A DNA stretch of 64,000 bases from contig JAQBQE010000032.1 of the NCBI GenBank assembly GCA_028287135.1, positions 124,001 through 188,000 of the forward strand, written 5' to 3'. A model generated the notes under the pieces. The model did not search any database. It saw nothing but the letters and a program-made list of their open reading frames with translations, and was not told where the DNA came from. The position numbers and the translations under genes were made by a program. Within the stretch, counting starts at the first letter, position 1; each line of letters opens with the position of its first letter. Origin of the DNA: Myxococcales bacterium (GTDB lineage Bacteria; Myxococcota_A; Polyangia; Haliangiales; Haliangiaceae). This document shows, in pieces, positions 16,904 through 24,295 of the stretch.

Positions 16904-17656
16904 ATGGAGCGCACGCACCGATTGCGTGAGGATCAGGCGTGGTTACCGCCGAGCGTGCGGCGAACGCGCTGGCTCGTCAGCGGTGCGGTGTGGGGAGCGG
17001 GCGGCGCTGCGATCGTCGGTGCCGCGGTCGCCGCTCCCGTGACCCTCGTGCTGTGGAAGGGCTTTCTCGCCGGTGGCGCGGGGGCTCTCGTCGCCGCGGA
17101 TCGCGCCGGCCGCGCGATGTTGCGCCGGCAGATCCTGAAGATGGCGCGCGGCGAGATCGCTCTCGCGGACCTCAGCGGGAGGGCGGAAGGCGAGCTCGTC
17201 GTCGTGCGCGGCACCATCGAGGCGGCCGAGCTCGTGCGTGGCGTCCTGCTCGACGCCGAAGGCGTGTACCGCCGGATGACGTTCGGCGGCTGGGTCCACG
17301 AGGCAGCCGTCAACTTCACGCTGATCGACGAGCGCGGCGAACGCATCCTGATCGAAGCCGCGGGTGCGCGGTGGATGACGCAGCGACGTGAGCACGTGAA
17401 GTACCCGGGGACGCGCTTCGACCAGCCGCACGTGTCGCCGAAGGTCCAGGCCCTCGTCGCCGGCAAGGCGTCAGTCGAGGCGTTCGAGCAGGTGCTCGCG
17501 CCAGGCAGCAAGGTCCAGATCGTCGGCTACAAGACGTCGAGCGCGGATGTCAGCGGCGACGCCTCCGGCTATCGGCTTCCTCCGCAGCGCGCGACGCTGC
17601 GCTCGGGAGATGACCTGCCGCTCGTGATCATCACGCAGGCGGATCTCGCCACCTGA
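16904..17656 (+). CDS. membrane protein with GIDE-like (MUL1-type) domain
   Basis: A 250-residue protein. Residues 25-65 form two hydrophobic helices (GAAIVGAAVAAPVTLVLWKG). The rest is a beta-rich domain: VVVRGTIEAAELVRGVLLDA, GVYRRMTFGGW, VNFTLIDERGERILIEAAGA. The order (charged strand, [R]GTV-like strand, VYRR, F-x-L-x-D-x-x-G, ILIEAAGA) resembles the GIDE domain of mitochondrial MUL1/bacterial homologues, without a RING finger. That resemblance is by eye and tentative. The start at 16904 avoids overlap with the divergent scramblase gene; an in-frame ATG exists at 16868. Confidence 0.5.
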   Translation: MERTHRLREDQAWLPPSVRRTRWLVSGAVWGAGGAAIVGAAVAAPVTLVLWKGFLAGGAGALVAADRAGRAMLRRQILKMARGEIALADLSGRAEGELVVVRGTIEAAELVRGVLLDAEGVYRRMTFGGWVHEAAVNFTLIDERGERILIEAAGARWMTQRREHVKYPGTRFDQPHVSPKVQALVAGKASVEAFEQVLAPGSKVQIVGYKTSSADVSGDASGYRLPPQRATLRSGDDLPLVIITQADLAT

Positions 17657-17692
17657 CGAGGCGTTCGCCGGATCAGGCGGTAGGATCTCCGC

Positions 17693-18055
17693 ATGGCCGA
17701 CCGTTCGTCACTGATCGCACTCGGGGCTCTCAATGGCGCGATCGCCGTGGCGGTCGGAGCGTTCGGCGCGCACGGGCTGCGCGAGCGCCTCGAGCCACGC
17801 GCTCTCGAGATCTTCGAGACCGGCGCTCGCTACCAGATGTATCACGCGCTCGCGATCGTCCTGTGCGGCGTGATCGCGACGCGCGGCGCCGTGATCTCGG
17901 GCTGGTTATTCCAGGCCGGCATCCTGGTGTTCTGCGGCTCGCTGTACGCGCTGTCGCTGAGCGGCGTGAAGGCGCTCGGTGCGATCACGCCGCTCGGAGG
18001 GCTGGCGTTCCTCGTCGGCTGGGGCTGGCTCGCCTGGACGTCGTGGCGCGGCTAG
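17693..18055 (+). CDS. DUF423 family membrane protein
   Basis: A 120-residue protein with four membrane helices. It carries the family signature at the N-terminus (ALNGAIAVAVGAFGAHGLRE), then TGARYQMYHALAIVL and a C-terminal TPLGGLAFLVGWGWLAW. The length is normal for DUF423 (YgdD type), whose biochemical function is unknown. A TAGGAT hexamer (17681-17686) ends 7 bases before the ATG, so the transcript is predicted to be leaderless. Its stop codon abuts the stop codon of the convergent mscS-like gene with no spacer. Confidence 0.92.
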   Translation: MADRSSLIALGALNGAIAVAVGAFGAHGLRERLEPRALEIFETGARYQMYHALAIVLCGVIATRGAVISGWLFQAGILVFCGSLYALSLSGVKALGAITPLGGLAFLVGWGWLAWTSWRG

Positions 18056-18886
18056 CTAGGTGGTGACCGGCGCCGGTGCAGGCGTTCCGGACTGCAGCGA
18101 GACCGAGAACTTGAGCCCCGAGCTCTCCATCGCTTCCTTGACGCGCTCCATCGTGTCGGTCGCGACCTGGGAGAAGTGCTCGACGGTGGTCCACGGCCGC
18201 AGGTAGAGCTTCATCGCCGAGTCGGTGATCTCGGCGACGTCGATCGTCGGCGGGGGCGCAGCCTCGACGCGCTTGTCCGCGCGGACGACGCCCTCGAGCA
18301 GCGACTTCACGCGCTGGACATCGGACGCCTGGTTGACGCTGACCACGAGGTCGACGCGCCGGCGGCCGAGCACGGTCAGGTTCTCGATCGGCGCGGCGAT
18401 GATCTGCGCATTGGGGATCGTGACCTCGCGGTAATCGGCGGTGACCACGATCGTGTGGAACACCTTGATCGCCTCGACGCGGCCCAGGTACTTCCCGATC
18501 GTGACGAGGTCACCGATCTTGTACGGCCGCAGCACGATCAGCATCACACCGGCCGCGAAGTTCGACAGCGAGCCCTGCAACGCGAGACCGATCGCGAGAC
18601 CCGCGGCACCGATCACGGCGACCACCGCCGTGGTCTCGATGCCAAGCGAATCGAGCGCGGCGATCACGACCGCGACCAGCGCGACGGCGTAGACGAGATC
18701 GCCGAGGAACTTGCGGAGCGAGACATCGAGCTTGCTGTGCTCGGTCAGCCGATGGAAGCCGCGCACGACCGCCCGAGCGACCATCCGACCGACGATCAGC
18801 ACGACGAGCGCCACGAACAGGCGCCATGCGATCGGAAGGACGTGCAGCTCGATGAAGGTCTGAAAGGTCTCGACAGAGAGCGTCAT
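18056..18886 (-). CDS. small-conductance mechanosensitive channel (MscS family)
   Basis: A 276-residue channel that opens under membrane tension to release solutes during osmotic down-shock. Three helices are visible: TM1 (about 16-38), TM2 (about 64-84) and the pore helix TM3 with the Gly/Ala-rich face AVIGAAGLAIGLALQGSLSN. FAAGVMLIVLRPYKIGDLV begins the beta domain, and VTIPNAQIIAAPIENLT matches the family. The length is close to that of E. coli MscS (286). The C-terminus (SGTPAPAPVTT) is a short Pro/Thr tail. Confidence 0.94.
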   Translation of the reverse strand: MTLSVETFQTFIELHVLPIAWRLFVALVVLIVGRMVARAVVRGFHRLTEHSKLDVSLRKFLGDLVYAVALVAVVIAALDSLGIETTAVVAVIGAAGLAIGLALQGSLSNFAAGVMLIVLRPYKIGDLVTIGKYLGRVEAIKVFHTIVVTADYREVTIPNAQIIAAPIENLTVLGRRRVDLVVSVNQASDVQRVKSLLEGVVRADKRVEAAPPPTIDVAEITDSAMKLYLRPWTTVEHFSQVATDTMERVKEAMESSGLKFSVSLQSGTPAPAPVTT

Positions 18887-18917
18887 GCCGGGACGATGCC
18901 CGGTTTCGTGGCCGAGA

Positions 18918-19829
18918 TCAGCTCGCCGGGACGACGCGGTGCCACGGCGGCGGATTCAGTTGCTTCGTCAGATGATCGAGGAACAGCGACAGCCGGGGCG
19001 GAATGTTCTGGCGCGCGGGGTAGACCGCGTTGATATCGGTGGGCCGACCGCGCCACTCTGGCATCAGCCGAACGAGCTTCCCTGTGTGGATCTCGCAGCC
19101 GACCATGAACTCGGTGAGCAGCGAGATCCCCGCGCCCGCGAGCACGACGTCACGGACCGCCATGATGTTGTTGCTCGAGAACCGTGCCGGACGACCGAGC
19201 TCGTACGTCTGATCTCCATTGATCAGGGTCCAGCCCGACGTCTTCGTCATCGGCAGGAACAGCACCTTGTCGTGATCCTCGAGCTCCTCGATCGTCGTCG
19301 GCGCTGGCTTGCGCGCGAGGTAGGACGGCGCGGCACACAGGAAGCCCTCGAACGACGCGAGCTTGCGCGCGATCAGGGTCGACTCGGGCAGCGAGCCAAA
19401 CCGGATGCCGACGTCGAACCCCTCCTCGATCAGATCGACCACCCGGTCGGTCGCGTCGAGCTCCACGTTGATCTCGGGGTGGGTCGCGACGAACGCGGCG
19501 ATGATGTCGCCGAGGTACTGGGTCGAGATGTCGATCGGCGCGGTCACGCGCAGGCGGCCGCGAGGGGTCGCCTGCATGTCGGTGACGACCTGCTCGGCCG
19601 CCGCGAGGTCAGCGACGATCCGGGCTGCGCGCTGGTAGTAGGCCTCGCCGATGTCGGTCAGCGCGAGCTTGCGTGTGGTGCGCTGGACCAGGCGGACGCC
19701 GAGGCGCTCCTCGAGCTGCGCGAGCTTGCGGCTCACGGTCGACTTCGGGAGGCCGAGCTGCTCGGCGGCACCGGTGAAGCTCTTGGTCTCCACGACCTTG
19801 GTGAAGACGACGATGTCGTTGAGATCCAT
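18918..19829 (-). CDS. LysR-type transcriptional regulator
   Basis: A 303-residue regulator. The winged helix-turn-helix occupies residues 1-60 (FTGAAEQLGLPKSTVSRKLA, RLGVRLVQRTTRKLALTDIG), followed by a linker helix and a periplasmic-binding-protein-like effector domain (about 90-295). The N-terminal sequence resembles the CrgA/aromatic-responsive subgroup, but the effector is unknown. A TAGACT hexamer (19844-19839) ends 10 bases before the ATG and overlaps the -10 of the divergent cysteine-cluster gene, which makes that gene a plausible target. A 31-bp gap separates it from mscS. Confidence 0.92.
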   Translation of the reverse strand: MDLNDIVVFTKVVETKSFTGAAEQLGLPKSTVSRKLAQLEERLGVRLVQRTTRKLALTDIGEAYYQRAARIVADLAAAEQVVTDMQATPRGRLRVTAPIDISTQYLGDIIAAFVATHPEINVELDATDRVVDLIEEGFDVGIRFGSLPESTLIARKLASFEGFLCAAPSYLARKPAPTTIEELEDHDKVLFLPMTKTSGWTLINGDQTYELGRPARFSSNNIMAVRDVVLAGAGISLLTEFMVGCEIHTGKLVRLMPEWRGRPTDINAVYPARQNIPPRLSLFLDHLTKQLNPPPWHRVVPAS

Positions 19830-19838
19830 GACGCCGGA

Positions 19839-19848
19839 AGTCTATGCT
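19839..19848. promoter_or_regulatory. overlapping divergent -10 elements (LysR / cysteine-cluster gene)
   Basis: TATGCT (19843-19848, plus strand) and TAGACT (19844-19839, minus strand) share two bases within the 30-bp gap between start codons at 19860 and 19829. A LysR protein bound here would contact both promoters, the usual arrangement for this family. Confidence 0.45.
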
Positions 19849-19859
19849 ATCCCGAGGCC

Positions 19860-20366
19860 GTGAGCCGCCTCGACGAGCTGACCGCGAAGGTCGACGGCTT
19901 CTTCGCGCGCGTCGAGGCCCGCCATGGCGGGGACATGCAGTGCCAGACCGGGTGCTCGGATTGCTGCCACGTGCGGCTGACCGTGACCCGGGTCGAGGCC
20001 ACCGCGATCCGGGCCGAGCTCGCGAGCTGGCCCGAACCTCGTCGGGCCGACTTGCGCGCGAACCTGACCGCAGGCCCCGCCGATCGCTGCAGCGCGCTCG
20101 ACCCGGACGGCCGGTGCCTGATCTATGCGGCACGCCCGGTGGTGTGTCGGTCGCACGGAGCGCCGATCCGGATGCGCGAGAATTCGCTGCCGATCGTCCA
20201 GTCCTGTCATCGGAACTTCACGCACACGACCCCGGATGCGGACTGCATCCTCGACCAGGAGACGCTGTCGGCGCTGGTGCTCGCCGTCGATCGAGCCGAG
20301 CCCCGCAACGACGCGCCTGCCGACGGCACGCGCATCGACCTCGCGACCCTGCTCGGAACCATGTAG
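19860..20366 (+). CDS. YkgJ-family cysteine-cluster protein
   Basis: A 168-residue protein that starts at a GTG (VSRLDELTAKVDGFFARVE). It carries the Zn/Fe-cluster cysteine pattern of the YkgJ/CxxCxxCC family: CQTGCSDCCHVRL (about residues 28-40), then CSALDPDGRCLIYAARPVVC and a later C before HRNFTHTTPDADC. The metal centre and reaction are unproven for most members. A second, different cysteine-cluster gene starts 14 bp downstream, and a LysR gene is divergent. The start rests on the family N-terminus and the -10 at 19843. Confidence 0.88.
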   Translation: MSRLDELTAKVDGFFARVEARHGGDMQCQTGCSDCCHVRLTVTRVEATAIRAELASWPEPRRADLRANLTAGPADRCSALDPDGRCLIYAARPVVCRSHGAPIRMRENSLPIVQSCHRNFTHTTPDADCILDQETLSALVLAVDRAEPRNDAPADGTRIDLATLLGTM

Positions 20367-20379
20367 ATTGCGCGTCCTC

Positions 20380-21036
20380 ATGGACGCGCCTGTTGTCACT
20401 GACGAACCGATGATCGCACTCGACCATCCTCGGTTCCGGAATGTTTGGACGTCGATCTTCACCCGCCGCCTCGCTGCGGATTGCATGACGCACGACTGCG
20501 TGATGCTCCCCACCCACACGCAGAAGAACGACGTCTGCTGCCAGTACGGTTGCGACGTCGACCTTCGCGAGCGGGACGCGATCCTCGCGCGCGCCGAACA
20601 GATCCGGCCGCTGCTGCGTGCCGAGGTCGCGAACCAGCCGTGGTTCGAGAGCGACGTCGAACAGGATCCAGATTATCCGTCGGGCGCGGTCGTCCGCACC
20701 GAGGTGTTCAACGACGGCTGCTTGTTCCTCGCCCACGATCGCCGAGGCTGCGCGATCCACCGCGCGTCGCTCGAGCAGGGCTGGGACATGCACGGGGTGA
20801 AGCCCGCGATCTGCCGGCTGTTCCCGATCTCCTACGAGGAGGACACGATCTGCATCGCCGACGAGGCGACCGAGTACTCGTGCGCGTTCGTCGAGGGTCC
20901 GACCCTGTACCGGATCACGCGCGACGCGCTCGCCGCGGTGTTCGGTGACGAGCTCGTCGTCGCGCTCGATGTCGCCGAGGCCCAGGTGCTCGGCACCGTG
21001 AAGCCAGCACCGAAGAAGCTCCCGATCGCGAAGTGA
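20380..21036 (+). CDS. cysteine-cluster protein, DUF3109-like
   Basis: A 218-residue protein with conserved cysteines in CMTHDCVMLPTHTQKNDVCC (about residues 30-49), YGCDVDLRERD, DGCLFLAHDRRGCAIHRASL and KPAICRLFPISYEE. This matches the DUF3109 branch of the YkgJ-like metal-cluster family (C-x5-C, CC-x2-GC, C-x7-GC-x-IH, ICRLFP). It follows the first cysteine-cluster gene by 13 bp and is probably in the same operon. A TAGATT hexamer (20364-20369) lies 11 bases before the ATG and could be an internal promoter. Confidence 0.8.
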   Translation: MDAPVVTDEPMIALDHPRFRNVWTSIFTRRLAADCMTHDCVMLPTHTQKNDVCCQYGCDVDLRERDAILARAEQIRPLLRAEVANQPWFESDVEQDPDYPSGAVVRTEVFNDGCLFLAHDRRGCAIHRASLEQGWDMHGVKPAICRLFPISYEEDTICIADEATEYSCAFVEGPTLYRITRDALAAVFGDELVVALDVAEAQVLGTVKPAPKKLPIAK

Positions 21037-21037
21037 A

Positions 21038-21188
21038 CAGCGAGGCGCGTCTGCTGGCGCGCTTCGACGACCTTCTTCGCGTAGCCGCGCGCCGGCGGGT
21101 TCGGCTCGCGGGTCTCAGCGAGGCGCGTTCTGCTGGCGCACTTCGACGACCTTCTTCGCGTACCCGCGCGCCGGCGGATCCGGCTCGT
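21038..21188. repeat. tandem duplication of the L,D-transpeptidase 3' end
   Basis: Two roughly 73-bp copies start at 21038 and 21116 (period 78 bp), each beginning CAGCGAGGCGCG and containing CTTCGACGACCTTCTTCGCG. The right copy encodes the C-terminus of the transpeptidase (PPARGYAKKVVEVRQQ). The left copy, beyond the stop, would encode nearly the same peptide (PPARGYAKKVVEARQQ) in the same frame. A 1-base indel and a few substitutions separate them, so the duplication is old enough to have diverged. Confidence 0.85.
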
Positions 21189-22608
21189 CCTTGGTCCGCA
21201 CGCGCACGATCGATCCCGGCGCCTCGACCACACCCGCGGCCATCGTCCAGCCCGGCGGGACCTGCGGATCACTCCAGAAGTACAGCCACCGCGCATCCTT
21301 GGGCGCGAGGTTAACGCAGCCGTGGCTGCGCTTGGTGCCGAACTGGTCGTGCCAGTACGCGGTGTGGATCGCGAGCCCCTTCTCCGGGCTGAAGAACTGG
21401 GTCCACGGCACCGTCGCGACCGAGTAGGGATCCTCGCCGTTGAGGCCCTTCATGTCGGCCTCGGATTCCTTCAGCCACATCCGGTAGACGCCGGTCTCCG
21501 TCGGGGTCTCCTTGCCGCCGCTCGAGACCATCGTCGCGTACACCGGGATCTCGCCCTCGAACGCGACCAGGATCTGGCTCTCGAGGTCGATGTCGATCCA
21601 GCGCTCGTGCTTCTGCAGCAGCGCGGGTGGCGGTGCGGTGGAGAACACGCGAACGTCAGTCGCCCGGATCCATTCCGCGGCGCCGATCCGGTGAGCGAGC
21701 GGCTTGCCACCCGGATCGCTGACCGTCTCGAGGATCGCGACCGGGGTCCGCGCGGTGACCTGCCGGTGGATGCCGCCGCCGTTGGCCTTGTTCATCGTGT
21801 AGGTCGACTGATAACCGGCGCGTGGCCACACGAAGGCGATCGGCACCGTCCATCCGGTGTCATCGCCGAGCCGGGTGCCGTTGTAGAGCGACGGGCGGTG
21901 CGGCGAGATCGCCGAGCGCAGCACGTACTCGTTGTCCTTCTGGGCGACGCGCCAGTACTGCTTGCCCCCGACGGTGACCTCTTCCCACTGCCGGACGTTG
22001 ACCGAGCCGACGAGCGGCTTGTCCTCGATCATCTTCGACTCGGGCAGCTTCTTCGGGGTGTCGACCTCGGTCGTCGACGTCACCGGCCCGGACGGCTGCT
22101 TCGGGTTGTTCTTCTTGTCGGCCTTCTTGTCCGGCTTCTTGATCGCGGGCTTCTCGAGCGCGTAGGTCACCGAGTTGGGAGCAGTGACCTTGCCGTAGAC
22201 GCCGGGGACGAGCTCGCCACGTTCGAGCATCGGGACCTCGCGGCCCATCGGCGGCTTCTTGCTCGGGGTCAAGTAATCGGCACACACCCAGCCGCGCGGC
22301 ACGATCTCGACCCACGGCTTGGTGCAACCCTTGGCGACCGCGGTGCTGGTCCAGCGCACCCGGGTGTCGATCGCGACCGTCCCGATCCGCTTGGCGTCAT
22401 CGCCGGGCTCGAGCCGAACTCCGACGGTGCGAACCAGCTCCAGCGAGCGAGTTCCCTCGGGAAACACCGCGGCCGCAGGTGGCGCCGGCGGGTCGTCCGA
22501 GTCGTCGGCAACCGGTGCCGGGACCTGATCGCGCGTGGGAGGCGGGTCTTTCTTCCCACCGCAGCCACCGATCAAGGTCACGAGCGCCAGGGCGCGCATG
22601 CTCCGCAT
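21115..22608 (-). CDS. L,D-transpeptidase (YkuD) lipoprotein
   Basis: A 497-residue cell-wall enzyme. The signal has lipobox TLIGGC. A Pro/Asp-rich stretch, an SH3-like segment (KRIGTVAIDTRVRWTSTAVA) and a Lys/Pro linker (IKKPDKKADKKNNPKQPSG) precede the catalytic domain at about residues 330-470. There the YkuD motif HTAYWHDQFGTKRSHGCVNL supplies the catalytic His and Cys (SHGC), for 3-3 peptidoglycan cross-links or attachment of an envelope protein. The C-terminal Lys/Arg tail lies in a tandemly duplicated stretch. The start could be 22608 or 22599. Confidence 0.9.
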   Translation of the reverse strand: MRSMRALALVTLIGGCGGKKDPPPTRDQVPAPVADDSDDPPAPPAAAVFPEGTRSLELVRTVGVRLEPGDDAKRIGTVAIDTRVRWTSTAVAKGCTKPWVEIVPRGWVCADYLTPSKKPPMGREVPMLERGELVPGVYGKVTAPNSVTYALEKPAIKKPDKKADKKNNPKQPSGPVTSTTEVDTPKKLPESKMIEDKPLVGSVNVRQWEEVTVGGKQYWRVAQKDNEYVLRSAISPHRPSLYNGTRLGDDTGWTVPIAFVWPRAGYQSTYTMNKANGGGIHRQVTARTPVAILETVSDPGGKPLAHRIGAAEWIRATDVRVFSTAPPPALLQKHERWIDIDLESQILVAFEGEIPVYATMVSSGGKETPTETGVYRMWLKESEADMKGLNGEDPYSVATVPWTQFFSPEKGLAIHTAYWHDQFGTKRSHGCVNLAPKDARWLYFWSDPQVPPGWTMAAGVVEAPGSIVRVRTKDEPDPPARGYAKKVVEVRQQNAPR

Positions 22609-22647
22609 TCTTGGTCAGTAGCACGTCCGTGATACCTTCGCCGGCAG

Positions 22648-23874
22648 ATGAAGCTCGGCGAGATGCTCGTGCGAGACGGCCGCCTGACGGAGCCGCAGCT
22701 CGAAGCAGCGCTCAAGTACCAGGCGCGGGACGGAGGGCGGATCGGTACCGTTCTGTTCGAGCACGGGCTCATCGATCTCGAGGCGTTGACCGTCTACCTC
22801 GGCCTCGAGCTCGGCATCCCGATCGCCACCGGTGCCATGCTGGAGCGGGCGAAGCGTGCGGCGGTGCGGCTGCTTCAGCCCGCGCACGCGTTCAAGCACA
22901 AGTGCGTGCCGCTCGTGGTCCAGGACCGCCAGCTGATTGCGGCGATCGAGGATCCGCATGACTTCGCCACCCTCGAGGCGCTGACCGCGATCACCGGCTA
23001 TCGCGTGCTGCCGCGCGTCGCCCCCGAAGTCCGCATTTACTACTACATCGAGCGCTACTACGGCGTGGCGCGCCCTCCGCGGTTCACCAAGTTCTCCGAC
23101 AAGCCGCGCGGTGACGAGGGCGCGGTCGATCAGGGACTACCCGCGCCGCCGTTGCCCGGCCTGCCGCCCGCGCCCGCCGCACCCGTGCCCGCCCCCGGCC
23201 CGCGCCCGAAGCTGCGCAGCGTGAAGATGAAGATGTTCGACGACTCCGAGGCACTCGAGCTCGAGGCCGAGGATCTGATCGACACGCTGGACGCCGATGA
23301 TGCGGCGCCTGCCGAGCCTGCGAAGGCTGCCGCCGCGCCGACCCGCAAGGGCGGAACCACGATCCCGCCGGTCGTCGCGCCGCTCACCGTCGCACCGATG
23401 CAGGGCGACGTTGCGATGCGCACGCTCGCGACCGCGACCGACCGCACCAAGATCGTCGAGGCGCTGCTCGGGTTCTCGGCGGCGACGTTCCAGGCCGCGG
23501 TCGTGTTCACCGTGCGCGACAACATGGCGTTTGGCTGGAAGGCGTTCGGCAACCTGCCCGGCTACGCCAACGTCGAGCATCTGCTGATCCCGCTCGAGGC
23601 TCCGTCGGTCGTGCAGTCGGCGATCGCATCGGACAACGGCGTGTTCCATGGACCGCTCGCACCGTCGACCGTGAACTCGTATCTGTACAAGGTGCTCGGC
23701 TGCACCGAGCCGACGGTGGTGACCGCGGGCGTGATCGCGATCGGCAAGCGCGTGGTCAACGTGCTCTACGGTCACGGCACCGAGCTGTCACCGATCCAGC
23801 TCGGCGTGCTCCAGCAGGTCTGCAAGTCCGCAGCGGACGCGTATACCCGGCTGATCGCTTCGAAGAAGAAGTAG
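22648..23874 (+). CDS. orphan MshEN-domain protein
   Basis: A 408-residue protein. Residues 1-145 match the N-terminal MshEN/GspE_N domain of type II secretion and type IV pilus ATPases: LGEMLVRDGRLTEPQLEAAL, then GRIGTVLFEHGLIDLEALTV, two copies of the R-x-G-x-x-L...L motif that in MshE binds c-di-GMP. No Walker motifs follow. Instead a Pro/Ala linker (PAPAAPVPAPGPRPKL) leads to a C-terminal globular domain (about 255-405) similar in style to GAF or heterocyst-type sensor domains. A c-di-GMP-responsive adaptor is a plausible inference. It ends 2 bp from the convergent lipoprotein. Confidence 0.7.
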   Translation: MKLGEMLVRDGRLTEPQLEAALKYQARDGGRIGTVLFEHGLIDLEALTVYLGLELGIPIATGAMLERAKRAAVRLLQPAHAFKHKCVPLVVQDRQLIAAIEDPHDFATLEALTAITGYRVLPRVAPEVRIYYYIERYYGVARPPRFTKFSDKPRGDEGAVDQGLPAPPLPGLPPAPAAPVPAPGPRPKLRSVKMKMFDDSEALELEAEDLIDTLDADDAAPAEPAKAAAAPTRKGGTTIPPVVAPLTVAPMQGDVAMRTLATATDRTKIVEALLGFSAATFQAAVVFTVRDNMAFGWKAFGNLPGYANVEHLLIPLEAPSVVQSAIASDNGVFHGPLAPSTVNSYLYKVLGCTEPTVVTAGVIAIGKRVVNVLYGHGTELSPIQLGVLQQVCKSAADAYTRLIASKKK

Positions 23875-23876
23875 CG

Positions 23877-24248
23877 CTACGGCGCCATGTCGATCCAGGC
23901 GGCGATGGTCGCGCGCTGGGCCGCATCGAAGTACGGGCCGTTGTGATCACCGGGCGGTGTGGGACCGCCCTTGAGCACGAGGACGTTGGTGGCCCCCGGA
24001 CCTGTCGTGTACCTCGGGGCGAGGTCGGCGTACGTGTTCAGGATCGGCATCTGGAGGCCGCTGTGGCAGCCGGCGTCGAGACAGCCCAGGGTGACCGCCA
24101 TCGGCTTGATGGTCGAGTCGAACATCATCGCCTTGGCACTGTTGCTGACCGGCGCGTCGACGGTGCCGCCACCACCCCCGATGTCGACTTCACCGACATC
24201 GCAGGCGGCCAGCATGATCGCTCCCAGGACGAGTACGGCTCGAAGCAT
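23877..24248 (-). CDS. small lipoprotein with a CX4CH heme-like motif
   Basis: A 123-residue protein with lipobox IMLAAC and a short Gly-rich linker. CLDAGCHSGLQMP (about residues 55-67) is a C-x4-C-H motif, a wider variant of the CXXCH c-type heme site, and a distal Met is available (MPIL). The C-terminal FDAAQRATIAAWIDMAP is like the last helix of cytochrome-c-type domains. A heme protein is therefore possible but not certain. ATGs at 24248 and 24269 are both possible; 24248 gives a standard signal peptide. Confidence 0.55.
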   Translation of the reverse strand: MLRAVLVLGAIMLAACDVGEVDIGGGGGTVDAPVSNSAKAMMFDSTIKPMAVTLGCLDAGCHSGLQMPILNTYADLAPRYTTGPGATNVLVLKGGPTPPGDHNGPYFDAAQRATIAAWIDMAP

Positions 24249-24295
24249 GAAGTCCCGCAGTAAGACCATTTGTACCAGGTGGGCTCATGCAAACG

